A stretch of DNA of 64,000 bases from Saliniramus fredricksonii (GCF_900094735.1 NZ_FMBM01000003.1:1-64000); one strand, 5' to 3'. Shown: positions 8,390 to 15,685, numbered from the stretch's first letter. The notes: generated from the sequence alone by a model not told the origin. Program-made: numbers and translations.

Positions 8390-9415
8390 ATGGACAACAT
8401 TAGCATCATCGGCCTTGACCTCGCAAAGCGGGTCTTCCAGGCGCACGGCGCGCGAGCGGACGGTAGCGTCGGCTTCCGCAAGAAGCTGGGTCGCTCGCAG
8501 GTTCTCGGCTTCTTTGCCAAGCAGCCGCGCTGCATCGTTGCTATGGAAGCGTGTGCGACGGCCCACGAGTGGGGCCGCGCGATCGGCGAGCTCGGTCACG
8601 AGGTCCGCCTGATCCCGCCGATCTACGTCAAGCCGTTCGTCAAGCGGCAGAAGAACGACGCGGCCGACGCAGAGGCGATAGCCGAGGCGGCGGGTCGCCC
8701 GACCATGCGCTTCGTCGCGGTCAAATCCGAGGCGCAGCAGGCGAAGGCGATGGCTTTCCGGACGCGGGACCTCCTCGTCAAGCAGCGCACGCAGCTCATC
8801 AACGCACTGCGGGGCCACCTCGCCGAGCACGGCCTCATAGCGCCGCAGGGGCCGGCTCATGTCAAGGTGCTGGCGGACGCGCTGGAGGCAGCCGGCTCGC
8901 GTCTCGAGACGCTCGTGATCGAGCTGGGGCGCCTCTATCTCGAGCAGATCGAACTGCTCTCCGGCAGGATCGCGGATCTCGACAAGGTGCTGAAGCGCGA
9001 AGCGGCGCGGGAAGAAGACACCGCACGACTGATGACCATGCCTGGCGTGGGCCCGCTGACTGCGATGGCGGTCCAGACCTTCGCCCCGCCGATGGAGACG
9101 TTCAGGCGTGGACGCGACTTCGCAGCCTGGACGGGGCTCGTCCCTGTCCAGCGATCGACCGGTGGGAAGCAGATCCTCGGACGAACGTCCAAGATGGGGC
9201 AGCGCGACATACGGCGTCTCCTGATCATCGGCGCGATGTCGGTGGTCCGCTGGGCCGTCAGGAAGGGCGCGCCGGAAGGCAGTTGGCTCGCACGCATGCT
9301 GGCCCGCAAGCCACGCATGGTCGTCGCCATCGCGCTGGCCAATAAGATGGCGCGCGGGATCTGGGCGATGTCGACGCGGGGAGAGAACTTCAGGGGTCCG
9401 GTCGCCGCGGTCTGA
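8390..9415 (+). CDS. IS110-family (IS1111 group) DEDD recombinase, intact
   Basis: This is a 341-residue IS110-type recombinase. The N-terminal DEDD RuvC-like domain shows GLDLAK (Asp10), VAMEACATAHEW and KNDAADAEAIAEA. The C-terminal Transposase_20 part begins at MPGVGPLTAMAVQ and contains the GRTSKMGQRDIRRLL block that carries the serine thought to be the nucleophile. A strong ribosome-binding site (GAGGAGGAAG) precedes ATG 8390. The gene is uninterrupted and probably functional. These enzymes work with a short RNA made from the same element that base-pairs with target and donor DNA; a candidate RNA lies just downstream. Confidence 0.95.
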   Translation: MDNISIIGLDLAKRVFQAHGARADGSVGFRKKLGRSQVLGFFAKQPRCIVAMEACATAHEWGRAIGELGHEVRLIPPIYVKPFVKRQKNDAADAEAIAEAAGRPTMRFVAVKSEAQQAKAMAFRTRDLLVKQRTQLINALRGHLAEHGLIAPQGPAHVKVLADALEAAGSRLETLVIELGRLYLEQIELLSGRIADLDKVLKREAAREEDTARLMTMPGVGPLTAMAVQTFAPPMETFRRGRDFAAWTGLVPVQRSTGGKQILGRTSKMGQRDIRRLLIIGAMSVVRWAVRKGAPEGSWLARMLARKPRMVVAIALANKMARGIWAMSTRGENFRGPVAAV

Positions 9416-9489
9416 TGACGACATCAGCCGAGGCAGCCGGGCCGTTGGGCGTGTGAGGAAGTCGACAGCAAGGTAAGGGCAAACGATCG

Positions 9490-9625
9490 GTCAGATCGGG
9501 ATCGAGAAAAGCATTTGAACCCAAAGAGCCTCGAGCTCGCGCTGTTGATGTGCACTCGATCCGCGTATCTCCATACTGGCCCGCGGTCCGTTCAGAGCCG
9601 CATCTCAAGGCCTGATACATGACCG
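9490..9625 (+). ncRNA. Candidate bridge RNA / seekRNA of the IS110-family element
   Basis: This lies in the 270-bp noncoding right end. GGATCGAG (9499-9506) pairs perfectly with CTCGATCC (9555-9562). The 48-base loop holds TGAACCCA (9516-9523), which is complementary to the right target flank TGGGTTCA (9686-9693), and GCGCTGTTG (9539-9547), which is identical to the left flank (8298-8306). Both segments include the core TG. Between them GAGC (9526-9529) can pair with GCTC (9535-9538), giving a tip hairpin. A second possible hairpin (GTATC 9565-9569 with GATAC 9614-9618; inner GGCC and GCGG/CCGC pairings) carries TCCATAC (9570-9576), identical to the right donor end at 9678-9684. The outline matches the target- and donor-binding loops of known bridge RNAs. 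The transcript ends are not known. Confidence 0.75.
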
Positions 9626-10367
9626 CACCCGATCACGCGCTTGAGCCGAGCAGAAACCTCTTGCACGAACGGGGGCATCCATACATGGGTTCACAAGACG
9701 GCTAACGTCCTGAACAAGTTCCCGAAATCCATGCAGCCGGCGGTGAAGGCCGATCTGCGCGAGATCTGGCAGGCCGAAACCCGCGCCGCGGCGGAAACCG
9801 CCATCGACACCTTCGCCGAGAAATACGGCGCCAAATACGAGAAGGCCGTGACCTGTCTCACCAAAGACCGCGAAGCCTTGCTGGCATTCTACGGTTTCCC
9901 CGCCGATCACTGGGATCACCTGCGCACCGGCAATCCGATCGAGAGCGTGTTCGCCACCGTCAGGCATCGAACCGTGCGGACCAAGGGAGCATTGTCGCAG
10001 AAGACCGCGAAGCTCATGGTCTTCAAGCTCGTTCAGGCCGCCGCAAAGACATGGCGCCGCCTGAAGGGCGCGAAGCAGTTGCCAATGGTCATCGAAGGTG
10101 TCAGATTCACCAACGGTGTCGCCGTAAACGGTACCGAAAACCGCGCCGCCTGATCAGGCCGTATCACCCAAAATCCCGCATAGCTCGTGAGCGCGAACCC
10201 TCCCCGCTCATGCCTCAAAGTGTTCACCATGTCCCCGAACACCTGTTCACCTTGTCTCCAGTCTGTACAGGAGGGAGAGGGGAGGGAGCGCTGCATCGAC
10301 CGCTCGGCACTGCCGTTCCGGCGGGATCAGCGTCGCGCTTGTCGCTCCGGCGCCGCTGTGTGAGAAA

Positions 10368-10529
10368 TCAGGCAGGCGCCATTTTGCGCAGAGAGGCGTC
10401 TTTCGCGTCAATGAGTTTCAACGCGCTCACCGGGTTCCCGGAGACATGCGTCTTGTGCAGATCAGCAAGTTTCTCCGGATTGGGCGGGATCAATCCCTGA
10501 TGGCGATGCTGTTCGAGCGTTCGGATCAT
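10368..10529 (-). CDS. Small hypothetical protein or gene remnant (53 aa)
   Basis: This is a minus-strand open frame from ATG 10529 starting MIRTLEQHRHQGLIPPNPEK and ending RKMAPA. The sequence has a plausible coding look (ADLHKTHVSGNPVSALKLID), and the frame is open a little further upstream. I do not recognise the family. It could be the C-terminal remnant of a larger gene broken during assembly of the IS island. No clear ribosome-binding site was seen, so its status as a live gene is doubtful. Confidence 0.25.
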   Translation of the reverse strand: MIRTLEQHRHQGLIPPNPEKLADLHKTHVSGNPVSALKLIDAKDASLRKMAPA

Positions 10530-10662
10530 GATGGGTTTGACCGCTGGATTCAGACCGCAACTCAGCCGTTATTCATCGTCGATATCGGCAGGCTGAGCGC
10601 CTGCGCCATTCATCGCAACCAGTCTGTACACGGCACCTGCAATACGATCACCACGAACACCA

Positions 10663-10824
10663 TTAAGCGTGTCGGTATCGCCATCGGCTTAAATCAACCC
10701 GTGCGATCGAATCGAGTTTCTTGACGTGTTTGCGAGCCACCGCTTTGAGCAATGTCGTTGCATCAGCACGAGAGAGACGCCCCTCCTTGATCTGTATCGC
10801 GATTTCCTCGCTCATCATCGTCAT
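10663..10824 (-). CDS. Small hypothetical protein (53 aa)
   Basis: This is a minus-strand frame from ATG 10824 (MTMMSEEIAIQIKEGRLSRA), preceded by a GGAGCGG ribosome-binding-like sequence. It is rich in charged residues and predicted helical by composition, with LLKAVARKHVKKLDSIARVDL further on. No family was recognised, and the frame stays open upstream to 10908. It may be a short DNA-associated or accessory protein, or simply a remnant. Confidence 0.25.
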   Translation of the reverse strand: MTMMSEEIAIQIKEGRLSRADATTLLKAVARKHVKKLDSIARVDLSRWRYRHA

Positions 10825-11026
10825 TTCCGCTCCACGCCGGCGGGCGACGGCCAGGTCCTTCGTCGCGAGACTGATCGCGAGGATACCGTGCGGACAGGCG
10901 GGTGCCATGTCCCCGAGACGCCGCCGCCATCAATAGACCGCCCGTCATCTGTGGATGTAGGAGACCTGTGCCATGTGTGCCAGCCCTGTGTTGCAGCGCT
11001 GTGTTACACTTGGAGTCCGAGCCTTG

Positions 11027-11049
11027 ATAACGGGGAATTTTCCCGTTAT
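11027..11049 (-). terminator. Hairpin downstream of tRNA-Gln(TTG)
   Basis: A perfect 8-bp stem ATAACGGG/CCCGTTAT with a 7-base loop lies just beyond the 3' end of the minus-strand tRNA-Gln. It has no strong T-run on the tRNA strand, so it may mark the transcript end without being a classic intrinsic terminator. Confidence 0.4.
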
Positions 11050-11072
11050 ATTTCAGATACTTGAAGGCTGAT

Positions 11073-11147
11073 TGGCTGGGGCGGCAGGATTCGAACCTGC
11101 GCATGGCGGTACCAAAAACCGCTGCCTTACCACTTGGCTACGCCCCA
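11073..11147 (-). tRNA. tRNA-Gln (anticodon TTG)
   Basis: The minus strand reads TGGGGCGTAGCCAAGTGGTA at the 5' end, with anticodon loop TTTTGGT (TTG, Gln), T arm GCAGG-TTCGAAT-CCTGC, acceptor TGGGGCG/CGCCCCA, discriminator G and encoded CCA (11073-11075). All stems pair normally. It points toward the IS island, facing the other tRNA-Gln gene at 3670. Confidence 0.97.
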
Positions 11148-11272
11148 TTGGAAAGCGCGCGGAACATAGTGCCGCGCGTGCGGGGATGCAACGCCTTTTT
11201 GCAGGTCCGATCGGGCAATTTGATGCTTGCGAGCGACGTCCATGGGCGCTATAGGATGCCCCACCAGCGGTT

Positions 11273-11349
11273 CGGAGTGTAGCGCAGCCTGGTAGCGCAC
11301 CTCGTTCGGGACGAGGGGGTCGCAGGTTCAAATCCTGCCACTCCGACCA
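11273..11349 (+). tRNA. tRNA-Pro (anticodon CGG)
   Basis: It is a cloverleaf with acceptor CGGAGTG/CACTCCG, D arm GCGCAGCCTGGTAGCGC, anticodon stem CCTCG/CGAGG with loop TTCGGGA (CGG, Pro), T arm GCAGG-TTCAAAT-CCTGC and encoded CCA. Confidence 0.98.
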
Positions 11350-11351
11350 AT

Positions 11352-11407
11352 TTTTCCCAAGTCCATTTTCCCAAGTCCATTTTCCCAAGTCCATTTTCCC
11401 AAGTCTG
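11352..11407 (+). repeat. 14-bp tandem repeat, four copies
   Basis: TTTTCCCAAGTCCA is repeated head to tail at 11352, 11366, 11380 and 11394. The last copy diverges at its final two bases. It begins two bases after tRNA-Pro, so copy number may vary without affecting the tRNA. Confidence 0.95.
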
Positions 11408-11475
11408 TCAGATTTTCCCGATTCTGCGCCGGCAGGCACGGGTTGCCTCGTTTGCGGCGATGCATCAGATCCGCG

Positions 11476-12186
11476 TTATCCCTGCCCCATCATCATCTGC
11501 ACGCCACGCGCCTTCCAGCCGCGATGCTCCTCGCGCATGGCGGTAACGAGGCTGTCGCGCACGATGCCGATATGGGCGCGAATCGCCGCCTCGGCCTCGT
11601 CGGGGCGGTTGTCGCGGATCATCGCCACGATGGCGCTGTGCTCGCGATGGGCGGCGCAGCGCCCCGCTTCGGAACTCGCCATCAGCCAGCGCGCCCGGGC
11701 GATGCGGGTCACGGCGTCGCGCACGCTGCGATGCACGAAGCGATTGCCGGACAATGCGGCGAGCTCGATATGGTAATCGGTGCCGATCGCGTACCAGGCA
11801 TCAGGGGAGGGATCGGCGAGGACGCCGTCCATGCGTGCCTGCAAGGCATCGAGCCGGGCATGATCGGCGCGGCTGCAGGCGAGCCGCACGGCGAGCGCCT
11901 CGGTCTCGATGCGCAATTCGAAAACCTCGAGCAACTCGTCCAGATCGAGCGGCGCCACGCGCAGCCCGCCCTCGCCGCGTTGCACCAGCCCCTCCGCTTC
12001 GAGCCGCATCAGCGCCTCGCGGATCGGCGTGCGCGAGGCGCCGAGCCGGCGCTCGAGATTGCGCTCGGAGAGCCGCTCGCCCGGCACGAGACGCAGCGCG
12101 AGCAGATCGTCGCGCAATCTTTCATAGATGTCCTGCGCCCGTCCGCCCCCCTCCGATAGACCGGCCTGTGCGGCTTCGCCCGTCAT
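11476..12186 (-). CDS. GntR-family transcriptional regulator, FCD subfamily
   Basis: This is a 236-residue regulator with an N-terminal winged helix (DIYERLRDDLLALRLVPGER, then LERRLGASRTPIREALMRLEAEG as the recognition region) and a C-terminal all-helical FCD ligand domain (ELRIETEALAVRLA, DYHIELAALSGNR, REHSAIVAMIRD). The FCD histidine/aspartate pattern that binds a metal-carboxylate effector is present (the D in DYH and the later H residues). ATG 12186 was chosen because starts at 12255/12258 would put the likely operator inside the gene. It is divergent from the HMGL-CaiB-TRAP operon and probably controls it in response to a carboxylate or its CoA ester. FCD regulators are usually repressors released by ligand. 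Confidence 0.85.
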   Translation of the reverse strand: MTGEAAQAGLSEGGGRAQDIYERLRDDLLALRLVPGERLSERNLERRLGASRTPIREALMRLEAEGLVQRGEGGLRVAPLDLDELLEVFELRIETEALAVRLACSRADHARLDALQARMDGVLADPSPDAWYAIGTDYHIELAALSGNRFVHRSVRDAVTRIARARWLMASSEAGRCAAHREHSAIVAMIRDNRPDEAEAAIRAHIGIVRDSLVTAMREEHRGWKARGVQMMMGQG

Positions 12187-12244
12187 GGATGCTTCGTTCA
12201 ACCCGAATTCTCCGTCTGCGGCGGCTTGCCGGCGCTGATCTGGT

Positions 12245-12254
12245 TGGTATACCA
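12245..12254. promoter_or_regulatory. Likely GntR operator TGGTATACCA
   Basis: A perfect 10-bp palindrome TGGTATACCA, followed by a related half-site ATGGTAC, lies between the divergent gntR and HMGL genes. FadR/FCD-type GntR proteins commonly bind sites of the form TGGTnnnACCA or TGGTATACCA. It would serve both promoters. Confidence 0.6.
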
Positions 12255-12342
12255 TCATGGTACGCCATTTGGGCGAAAAGAAAAAGACGGTGCCCGTCAA
12301 GGCGCTGAAAAACCAGTGCAGGACCGGGCCGGCAGGGGACGA

Positions 12343-13314
12343 ATGATGAATCGCAACGCCGCATATGCGCGACGCTACGGCTTTCCGCAAAGGGTTCGTA
12401 TCGTCGAGGTGGGCCCGCGCGACGGCTTGCAGGCCGAGCCGGAATTCGTGGCGACGTCAGACAAGATCGCGATGATCGACCGGCTTGCGGCAGCAGGCAT
12501 ACGCGAATTCGAAGCGACCTCCTTCGTCTCGCCCCGCGCCGTGCCGCAATTGCGCGACGCAGCCGAAGTCGTCGCCGGGGTGGATCGCGGGCGGCCCATC
12601 CGCCTCACCACGCTGGTGCCCAATCCGCGCGGCGCCGTGGCGGCGGCCGAGGCGGGTGTGGACGCAATGGTCGTCTTCCTCTCGGCTTCCGAGAGCCATA
12701 ATCGTAAAAACGTCAACCGCGCGCGCGCCGAATCGCTGGAGGGCTTTCGCGAAGTCGTGGCGATCGCCCGCGAGGCCGGCATCAAGGTCCAGGGCGCCAT
12801 CGCGACCAGCTTCGGCTGCCCTTTCGAGGGGGAGGTGGATGTCGGTGCGATCACCGATATCGCGAAGGCCTATGCGCAGATGGGCATCACCCATGTGACG
12901 CTGGGCGATACCACCGGCATGGCGACGCCGCCGCTCGTGGCGGAGCGCTGCAAGGCCCTGCGCAGGGAGGTGCCGGAATCCGAGATCGCCCTGCATTTCC
13001 ACAACACGCGCGGCATCGGCCTCGTCAATGTGCATGCGGGGCTGGCAGAGGGGATCACGATCTTCGAATCCTCCATCGGCGGGCTCGGCGGCTGCCCCTT
13101 CGCGCCGGGCGCCACAGGCAACATCGCCACGGAGGATCTCGTCTACATGCTGCATGAATGCGGGGTCGAGACCGGCATCGACGCCATCGCCGTCACCGAG
13201 GCCGCCGCCTGGATGGAGGGGGTGATGGGACGCAAGCTCCCCGGTCAGGCGGCGAAGGCAGGCCCGCGGCTGAAGACCAGCGCGTTGGATGCCGTCGCCA
13301 CGGCCTGCGGGTGA
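12343..13314 (+). CDS. Hydroxymethylglutaryl-CoA lyase-like enzyme (HMGL family)
   Basis: This is a 323-residue TIM-barrel lyase. Visible motifs are EVGPRDGLQ near the N-terminus (metal-binding Asp and substrate Arg), ATSFVSP, SASESHNRKNVNR, LGDTTGMATP, ALHFHNTRG (HxH metal ligands) and SSIGGLGGCPFAPGATGN. The last holds the signature catalytic Cys loop of HMG-CoA lyases. The known reaction splits HMG-CoA into acetyl-CoA and acetoacetate; paralogues cleave related branched 3-hydroxyacyl-CoAs. ATG 12343 follows GGGGACGA; ATG 12346 is equivalent. It is first in an operon with the CaiB gene 4 bp downstream and a TRAP transporter. This suggests that an imported 3-hydroxy-3-methyl-dicarboxylate such as 3-hydroxy-3-methylglutarate is activated and cleaved. 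The exact substrate is inference. Confidence 0.85.
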   Translation: MMNRNAAYARRYGFPQRVRIVEVGPRDGLQAEPEFVATSDKIAMIDRLAAAGIREFEATSFVSPRAVPQLRDAAEVVAGVDRGRPIRLTTLVPNPRGAVAAAEAGVDAMVVFLSASESHNRKNVNRARAESLEGFREVVAIAREAGIKVQGAIATSFGCPFEGEVDVGAITDIAKAYAQMGITHVTLGDTTGMATPPLVAERCKALRREVPESEIALHFHNTRGIGLVNVHAGLAEGITIFESSIGGLGGCPFAPGATGNIATEDLVYMLHECGVETGIDAIAVTEAAAWMEGVMGRKLPGQAAKAGPRLKTSALDAVATACG

Positions 13315-13318
13315 AGAG

Positions 13319-14491
13319 ATGCCGGATCTGAAGCAACCCCTCGACGGCATCCGCGTCGTCGATCTCACCCGTGTGCTGTCCGGCCCGTTCTGCTCGATGC
13401 TGCTCGGCGATATGGGCGCGGAGGTGATCAAGGTCGAGCCGCCCGGCAAGGGCGATCCGGTGCGCGGGCAGGGTACGCTGAAGGACGGCCTGTCCTGGTA
13501 TTTCGCCTCCTTCAACCGGAATAAAAAATCCGTCACGCTTGATCTCTACGCAGATGAGGGAAAGGCGCTGCTGGCCGAACTGATCCGCGACGCGGATGTC
13601 CTCGTCGACAATTTCCGCCCCGGCGTGCTCGCGAAGATGGGTTTCGACAAGGCGCGGCTCGACACGCTCAATCCCCGGCTCGTCACGGCCAATATCAGCG
13701 GTTATGGCAGCACCGGGCCGATGGCGGATCTGCCCGCCTTCGATTTCATCATCCAGGCAATGAGCGGCTTCATGAGCGTCAACGGGCGCGCCGATCAGGA
13801 GCCGATGCGCTCGGGCCAGCCGATCACCGATCTCGTGGGCGGGCTCTATGCCGCTTTCGGCATCGTCTGTGCCCTGCGTGCGCGTGATCTCAACGGGCGC
13901 GGCCAGCATGTGGAGAGCGCGCTGATGAACGGCATTCTCTCCTTCATGGCCTATCTGGCGAGCGAGCACCTGCTCACCGGCCAGCTTCCGCTGCGCACCG
14001 GCAACAACCATCCCCTCGTCGCGCCCTACGGGCTCTACAAGGCAAGCGACGGCGAGGTCGCGGTGGCGGCCAGCAACGATGTCGTTTTGCGCAAGTTCAT
14101 GCGCACGATCGGCCTCGAAGATCTGCTCGACGATCCCCGCTACGACGACAATACCAAGCGCTTTCCCCTGCGCGACGAACTCAAGGAAATCATCGACGCG
14201 CGCATGCAGGACGAGAGCCAGGCGCACTGGATCGCGGCCCTCAACGCCGCCGGCGTACCCAGCGGCAAGGTGCAGGATCTCGGCGAGGTCTTCGCCGATC
14301 CGCAGGTCGCGGCACAGGAAATGGTGATCTCGGTCGATCATCCCGGCCATGGCGACGTGCGCATGCTCGGCTTTCCCGTCAAGCTCAGCGAGACGCCATG
14401 CGAGGCACGCCTGCCGGCACCCGAGCTCGGCGCGCATGACGAAGAGATTCTCGGCCCCCTGCGCGCACGTCTCGCGCAGCGGTCCGGGTGA
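13319..14491 (+). CDS. Class III (CaiB/BaiF) CoA-transferase
   Basis: This is a 390-residue family III CoA-transferase. The N-terminal block LDGIRVVDLTRVLSGPFCSMLLGDMGAEVIKVE is typical, followed by FNRNKKSVTLDL, LVDNFRPGVLAKMG and PAFDFIIQAMSGFM, which holds the catalytic Asp that forms the aspartyl-CoA thioester. GRGQHVESAL and NNHPLVAPYGLY follow. It transfers CoA, probably from succinyl-CoA or acetyl-CoA, to a carboxylic acid. The start ATG 13319 is 4 bp after the lyase stop, with GAAGAG as ribosome-binding site inside the lyase end. Placed between the HMGL-like lyase and the TRAP transporter, it most likely activates the imported acid for cleavage by the lyase. Confidence 0.9.
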   Translation: MPDLKQPLDGIRVVDLTRVLSGPFCSMLLGDMGAEVIKVEPPGKGDPVRGQGTLKDGLSWYFASFNRNKKSVTLDLYADEGKALLAELIRDADVLVDNFRPGVLAKMGFDKARLDTLNPRLVTANISGYGSTGPMADLPAFDFIIQAMSGFMSVNGRADQEPMRSGQPITDLVGGLYAAFGIVCALRARDLNGRGQHVESALMNGILSFMAYLASEHLLTGQLPLRTGNNHPLVAPYGLYKASDGEVAVAASNDVVLRKFMRTIGLEDLLDDPRYDDNTKRFPLRDELKEIIDARMQDESQAHWIAALNAAGVPSGKVQDLGEVFADPQVAAQEMVISVDHPGHGDVRMLGFPVKLSETPCEARLPAPELGAHDEEILGPLRARLAQRSG

Positions 14492-14611
14492 AGGAGATTG
14501 CATGTCGTAACGGTGAAGGTTACCGATGAGACGCTCAACGGGGCCAACGCCGCAAGGGCATGCAAGAAACCGGCAACAAGCATGCCGGATCATTCAAAGG
14601 GAGGGAAACGA

Positions 14612-15616
14612 ATGCTACATACTCTGAAAAAGACCATCCCCGCCGCTACGGTCGCCGGCCTGTTCGCCCTCGGTGCACTTGGCGTCAGCGATGCGCAGGC
14701 GCAGCAGATCGAGATCCACAATACGATGAGCGCCGGCGGCTCGGAAGAAGCCGCCCTGCAGCGCTTCCAGGAAATCATCGCCGAGCGTTCCGACGGTCGT
14801 CTGGGCGTTGACATCTATCTCGGCGGCCAGCTCGGCAACGAAACCGACGTGTTGCAGCTGCTCAGCCTCGGCCAGACCCAGATGGCGCTGACCGGCGGCG
14901 CCTTCATGGGTGAATACGCCGCCGATTACGACGCCGTCTCGGTGCCCTTCGTCTTCCCCAGCTGGGATGCGGTCGAGCACTACATCATGGAAACGGAATC
15001 CGGCGAGGCGCTTCAGGCGGCAGCACTGGAGCGCGGCAATCTCGTCTATCTCGGGCCCCAGATGCGCGCCTTCCGCCACATGACCTCGGCCAAGCCGATC
15101 AACTCGCCCGACGATCTCGACGGCCTGACCATGCGCCTGCCGCAGATCCCCGTCTGGGTGGATGTCTGGGAAGAGCTCGGCGTGCAGGCGGTCGTCATCC
15201 CCGCGCCGGATATCTATCTCGCCATGCGCACCGGCCAGGTCGAGGCGCACGAGAACTCGCTCGCCTCGCCCTATACCCGCCAGATGTGGGAGGTGCAGGA
15301 CTATATCATCACCACGGCGCATCTCTCCTTCCCCTGGCACTGGGTCGCCTCCGCCTCCTGGTGGGATGGTCTCAGCGAGGATGATCGCGCCATGGTGCTC
15401 GAAGCGGTCGAGGAAGCGCGCCAGCACGGCATCGCCGTGGAGATGGAGCGTGACGAATACTACCGCGAGGCGCTTATCGAACGTGGCATGGAGTTCATCG
15501 ACGTCGATCAGGGCCCCTTCCGCGAGAAGGCCGCTCCCGCCGTCGAACGGGCACTGGCCGACAAGGCCGATAGCGTGATGGGCGACATCGACGCCGCCAT
15601 CGCCGCGACGCAGTAA
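14612..15616 (+). CDS. TRAP transporter periplasmic solute-binding protein (DctP family)
   Basis: This is a 334-residue binding protein. ATG 14612 is preceded by GGGAGGG, and the first about 30 residues are a signal peptide (MLHTLKKTIPAATVAGLFAL, then an AQA cleavage site). The mature protein has DctP landmarks: QRFQEIIAERSDGRLGVDIY, GGQLGNETDVLQLLSLGQTQ, PFVFPSWDAVEHYI, then the segment around FRHMTSAKPINSPDDLDGL with the conserved Arg in MRLPQIP that contacts the substrate carboxylate. It captures an organic acid in the periplasm for the DctQM membrane pair. Its place after the lyase and CoA-transferase genes suggests the same substrate. Confidence 0.93.
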   Translation: MLHTLKKTIPAATVAGLFALGALGVSDAQAQQIEIHNTMSAGGSEEAALQRFQEIIAERSDGRLGVDIYLGGQLGNETDVLQLLSLGQTQMALTGGAFMGEYAADYDAVSVPFVFPSWDAVEHYIMETESGEALQAAALERGNLVYLGPQMRAFRHMTSAKPINSPDDLDGLTMRLPQIPVWVDVWEELGVQAVVIPAPDIYLAMRTGQVEAHENSLASPYTRQMWEVQDYIITTAHLSFPWHWVASASWWDGLSEDDRAMVLEAVEEARQHGIAVEMERDEYYREALIERGMEFIDVDQGPFREKAAPAVERALADKADSVMGDIDAAIAATQ

Positions 15617-15636
15617 GGCTCGCACGAGCACATCCC

Positions 15637-15660
15637 GAGGGCGGCGTTGATGCCGCCCTC
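15637..15660 (+). terminator. Hairpin between dctP and dctQ
   Basis: A perfect 9-bp stem GAGGGCGGC/GCCGCCCTC with a 6-base loop is followed by TTTC. It probably gives partial termination or 3' protection, so more binding protein than membrane subunits is made. The gene order shows transcription must continue to dctQM. Confidence 0.7.
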
Positions 15661-15685
15661 TTTCATCATTTTCGGGATAATCATC

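Larger units (their letters stand above)
8305..9685 (+). mobile_element. IS110-family element, IS1111 group (1381 bp)
   Basis: The boundaries come from the restored IS256 frame: target GCGCTGT-TG-GGTTCA with the shared core TG at 8305-8306 and 9686-9687. The element can equally be written 8307-9687. It has no long terminal repeats or ordinary target duplication. Instead, subterminal inverted repeats TGGATGCCCCC lie near both ends (about 8313-8323 and 9671-9681), the hallmark of the IS1111 group. The left noncoding end is short (about 85 bp) and the right one long (about 270 bp), also as in IS1111, where the guide RNA lies downstream of the transposase. Confidence 0.92.
7504..10153 (+). pseudogene. 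IS256-family transposase interrupted by an IS110-family insertion
   Basis: The N-terminal part (7504-8304, 267 codons) starts MKDDITITPLYQPGSVADPL and contains YIWADGVYLQARM (first Asp) and AVGDGGMGFWKALDEVFP (second Asp), stopping inside the conserved HQRCWVHK motif after HQRC. The remaining 156 codons resume at 9686 with WVHKTANVLNKFPKS and contain NPIESVFATVRHRTVRTKG (Glu), ending NRAA at 10153. Removing 8305-9685 restores one continuous frame of 422 residues, so the gene was intact when the IS110-family element landed. A start a few codons away is possible; ATG 7504 is preceded by AAAAGGAACG. Confidence 0.92.
7408..10186 (+). mobile_element. IS256-family insertion sequence no. 3, with a nested IS110-family element
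   Basis: The inverted ends share GAGCTAT followed by CGCGAATCTGGGTGACGC on the left (from 7408), and GAGCTATGCGGGATTTTGGG in reverse complement on the right (ending 10186). A 9-bp direct repeat GTGAGCGCG flanks the unit (7399-7407 and 10187-10195). Total length is 2779 bp. Subtracting the nested 1381-bp IS110-family element leaves 1398 bp, a normal IS256 size. Confidence 0.9.
10187..11026. other. Gene-poor remnant region at the right side of the IS island
   Basis: No recognisable gene lies between IS element 3 and the tRNA-Gln hairpin. The stretch holds two imperfect direct repeats (TGTTCACCATGTCCCC at 10221-10236 and TGTTCACCTTGTCTCC at 10244-10259) that resemble the multiple terminal repeats of some IS elements, and two small minus-strand open frames listed separately. 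Taken together it looks like eroded accessory DNA. Confidence 0.5.

Noticed and set aside
3670-11147. Island between tRNA-Gln genes considered as an integrative element or defence island
   Set aside because: No integrase, conjugation, relaxase or defence gene is present and no att-like direct repeat was found. Only IS elements and fragments fill it.
11352-11407. Tandem 14-bp units considered as a CRISPR array
   Set aside because: The units are contiguous with no spacers and no cas genes are present; the same applies to the repeats at 42802 and 48070.
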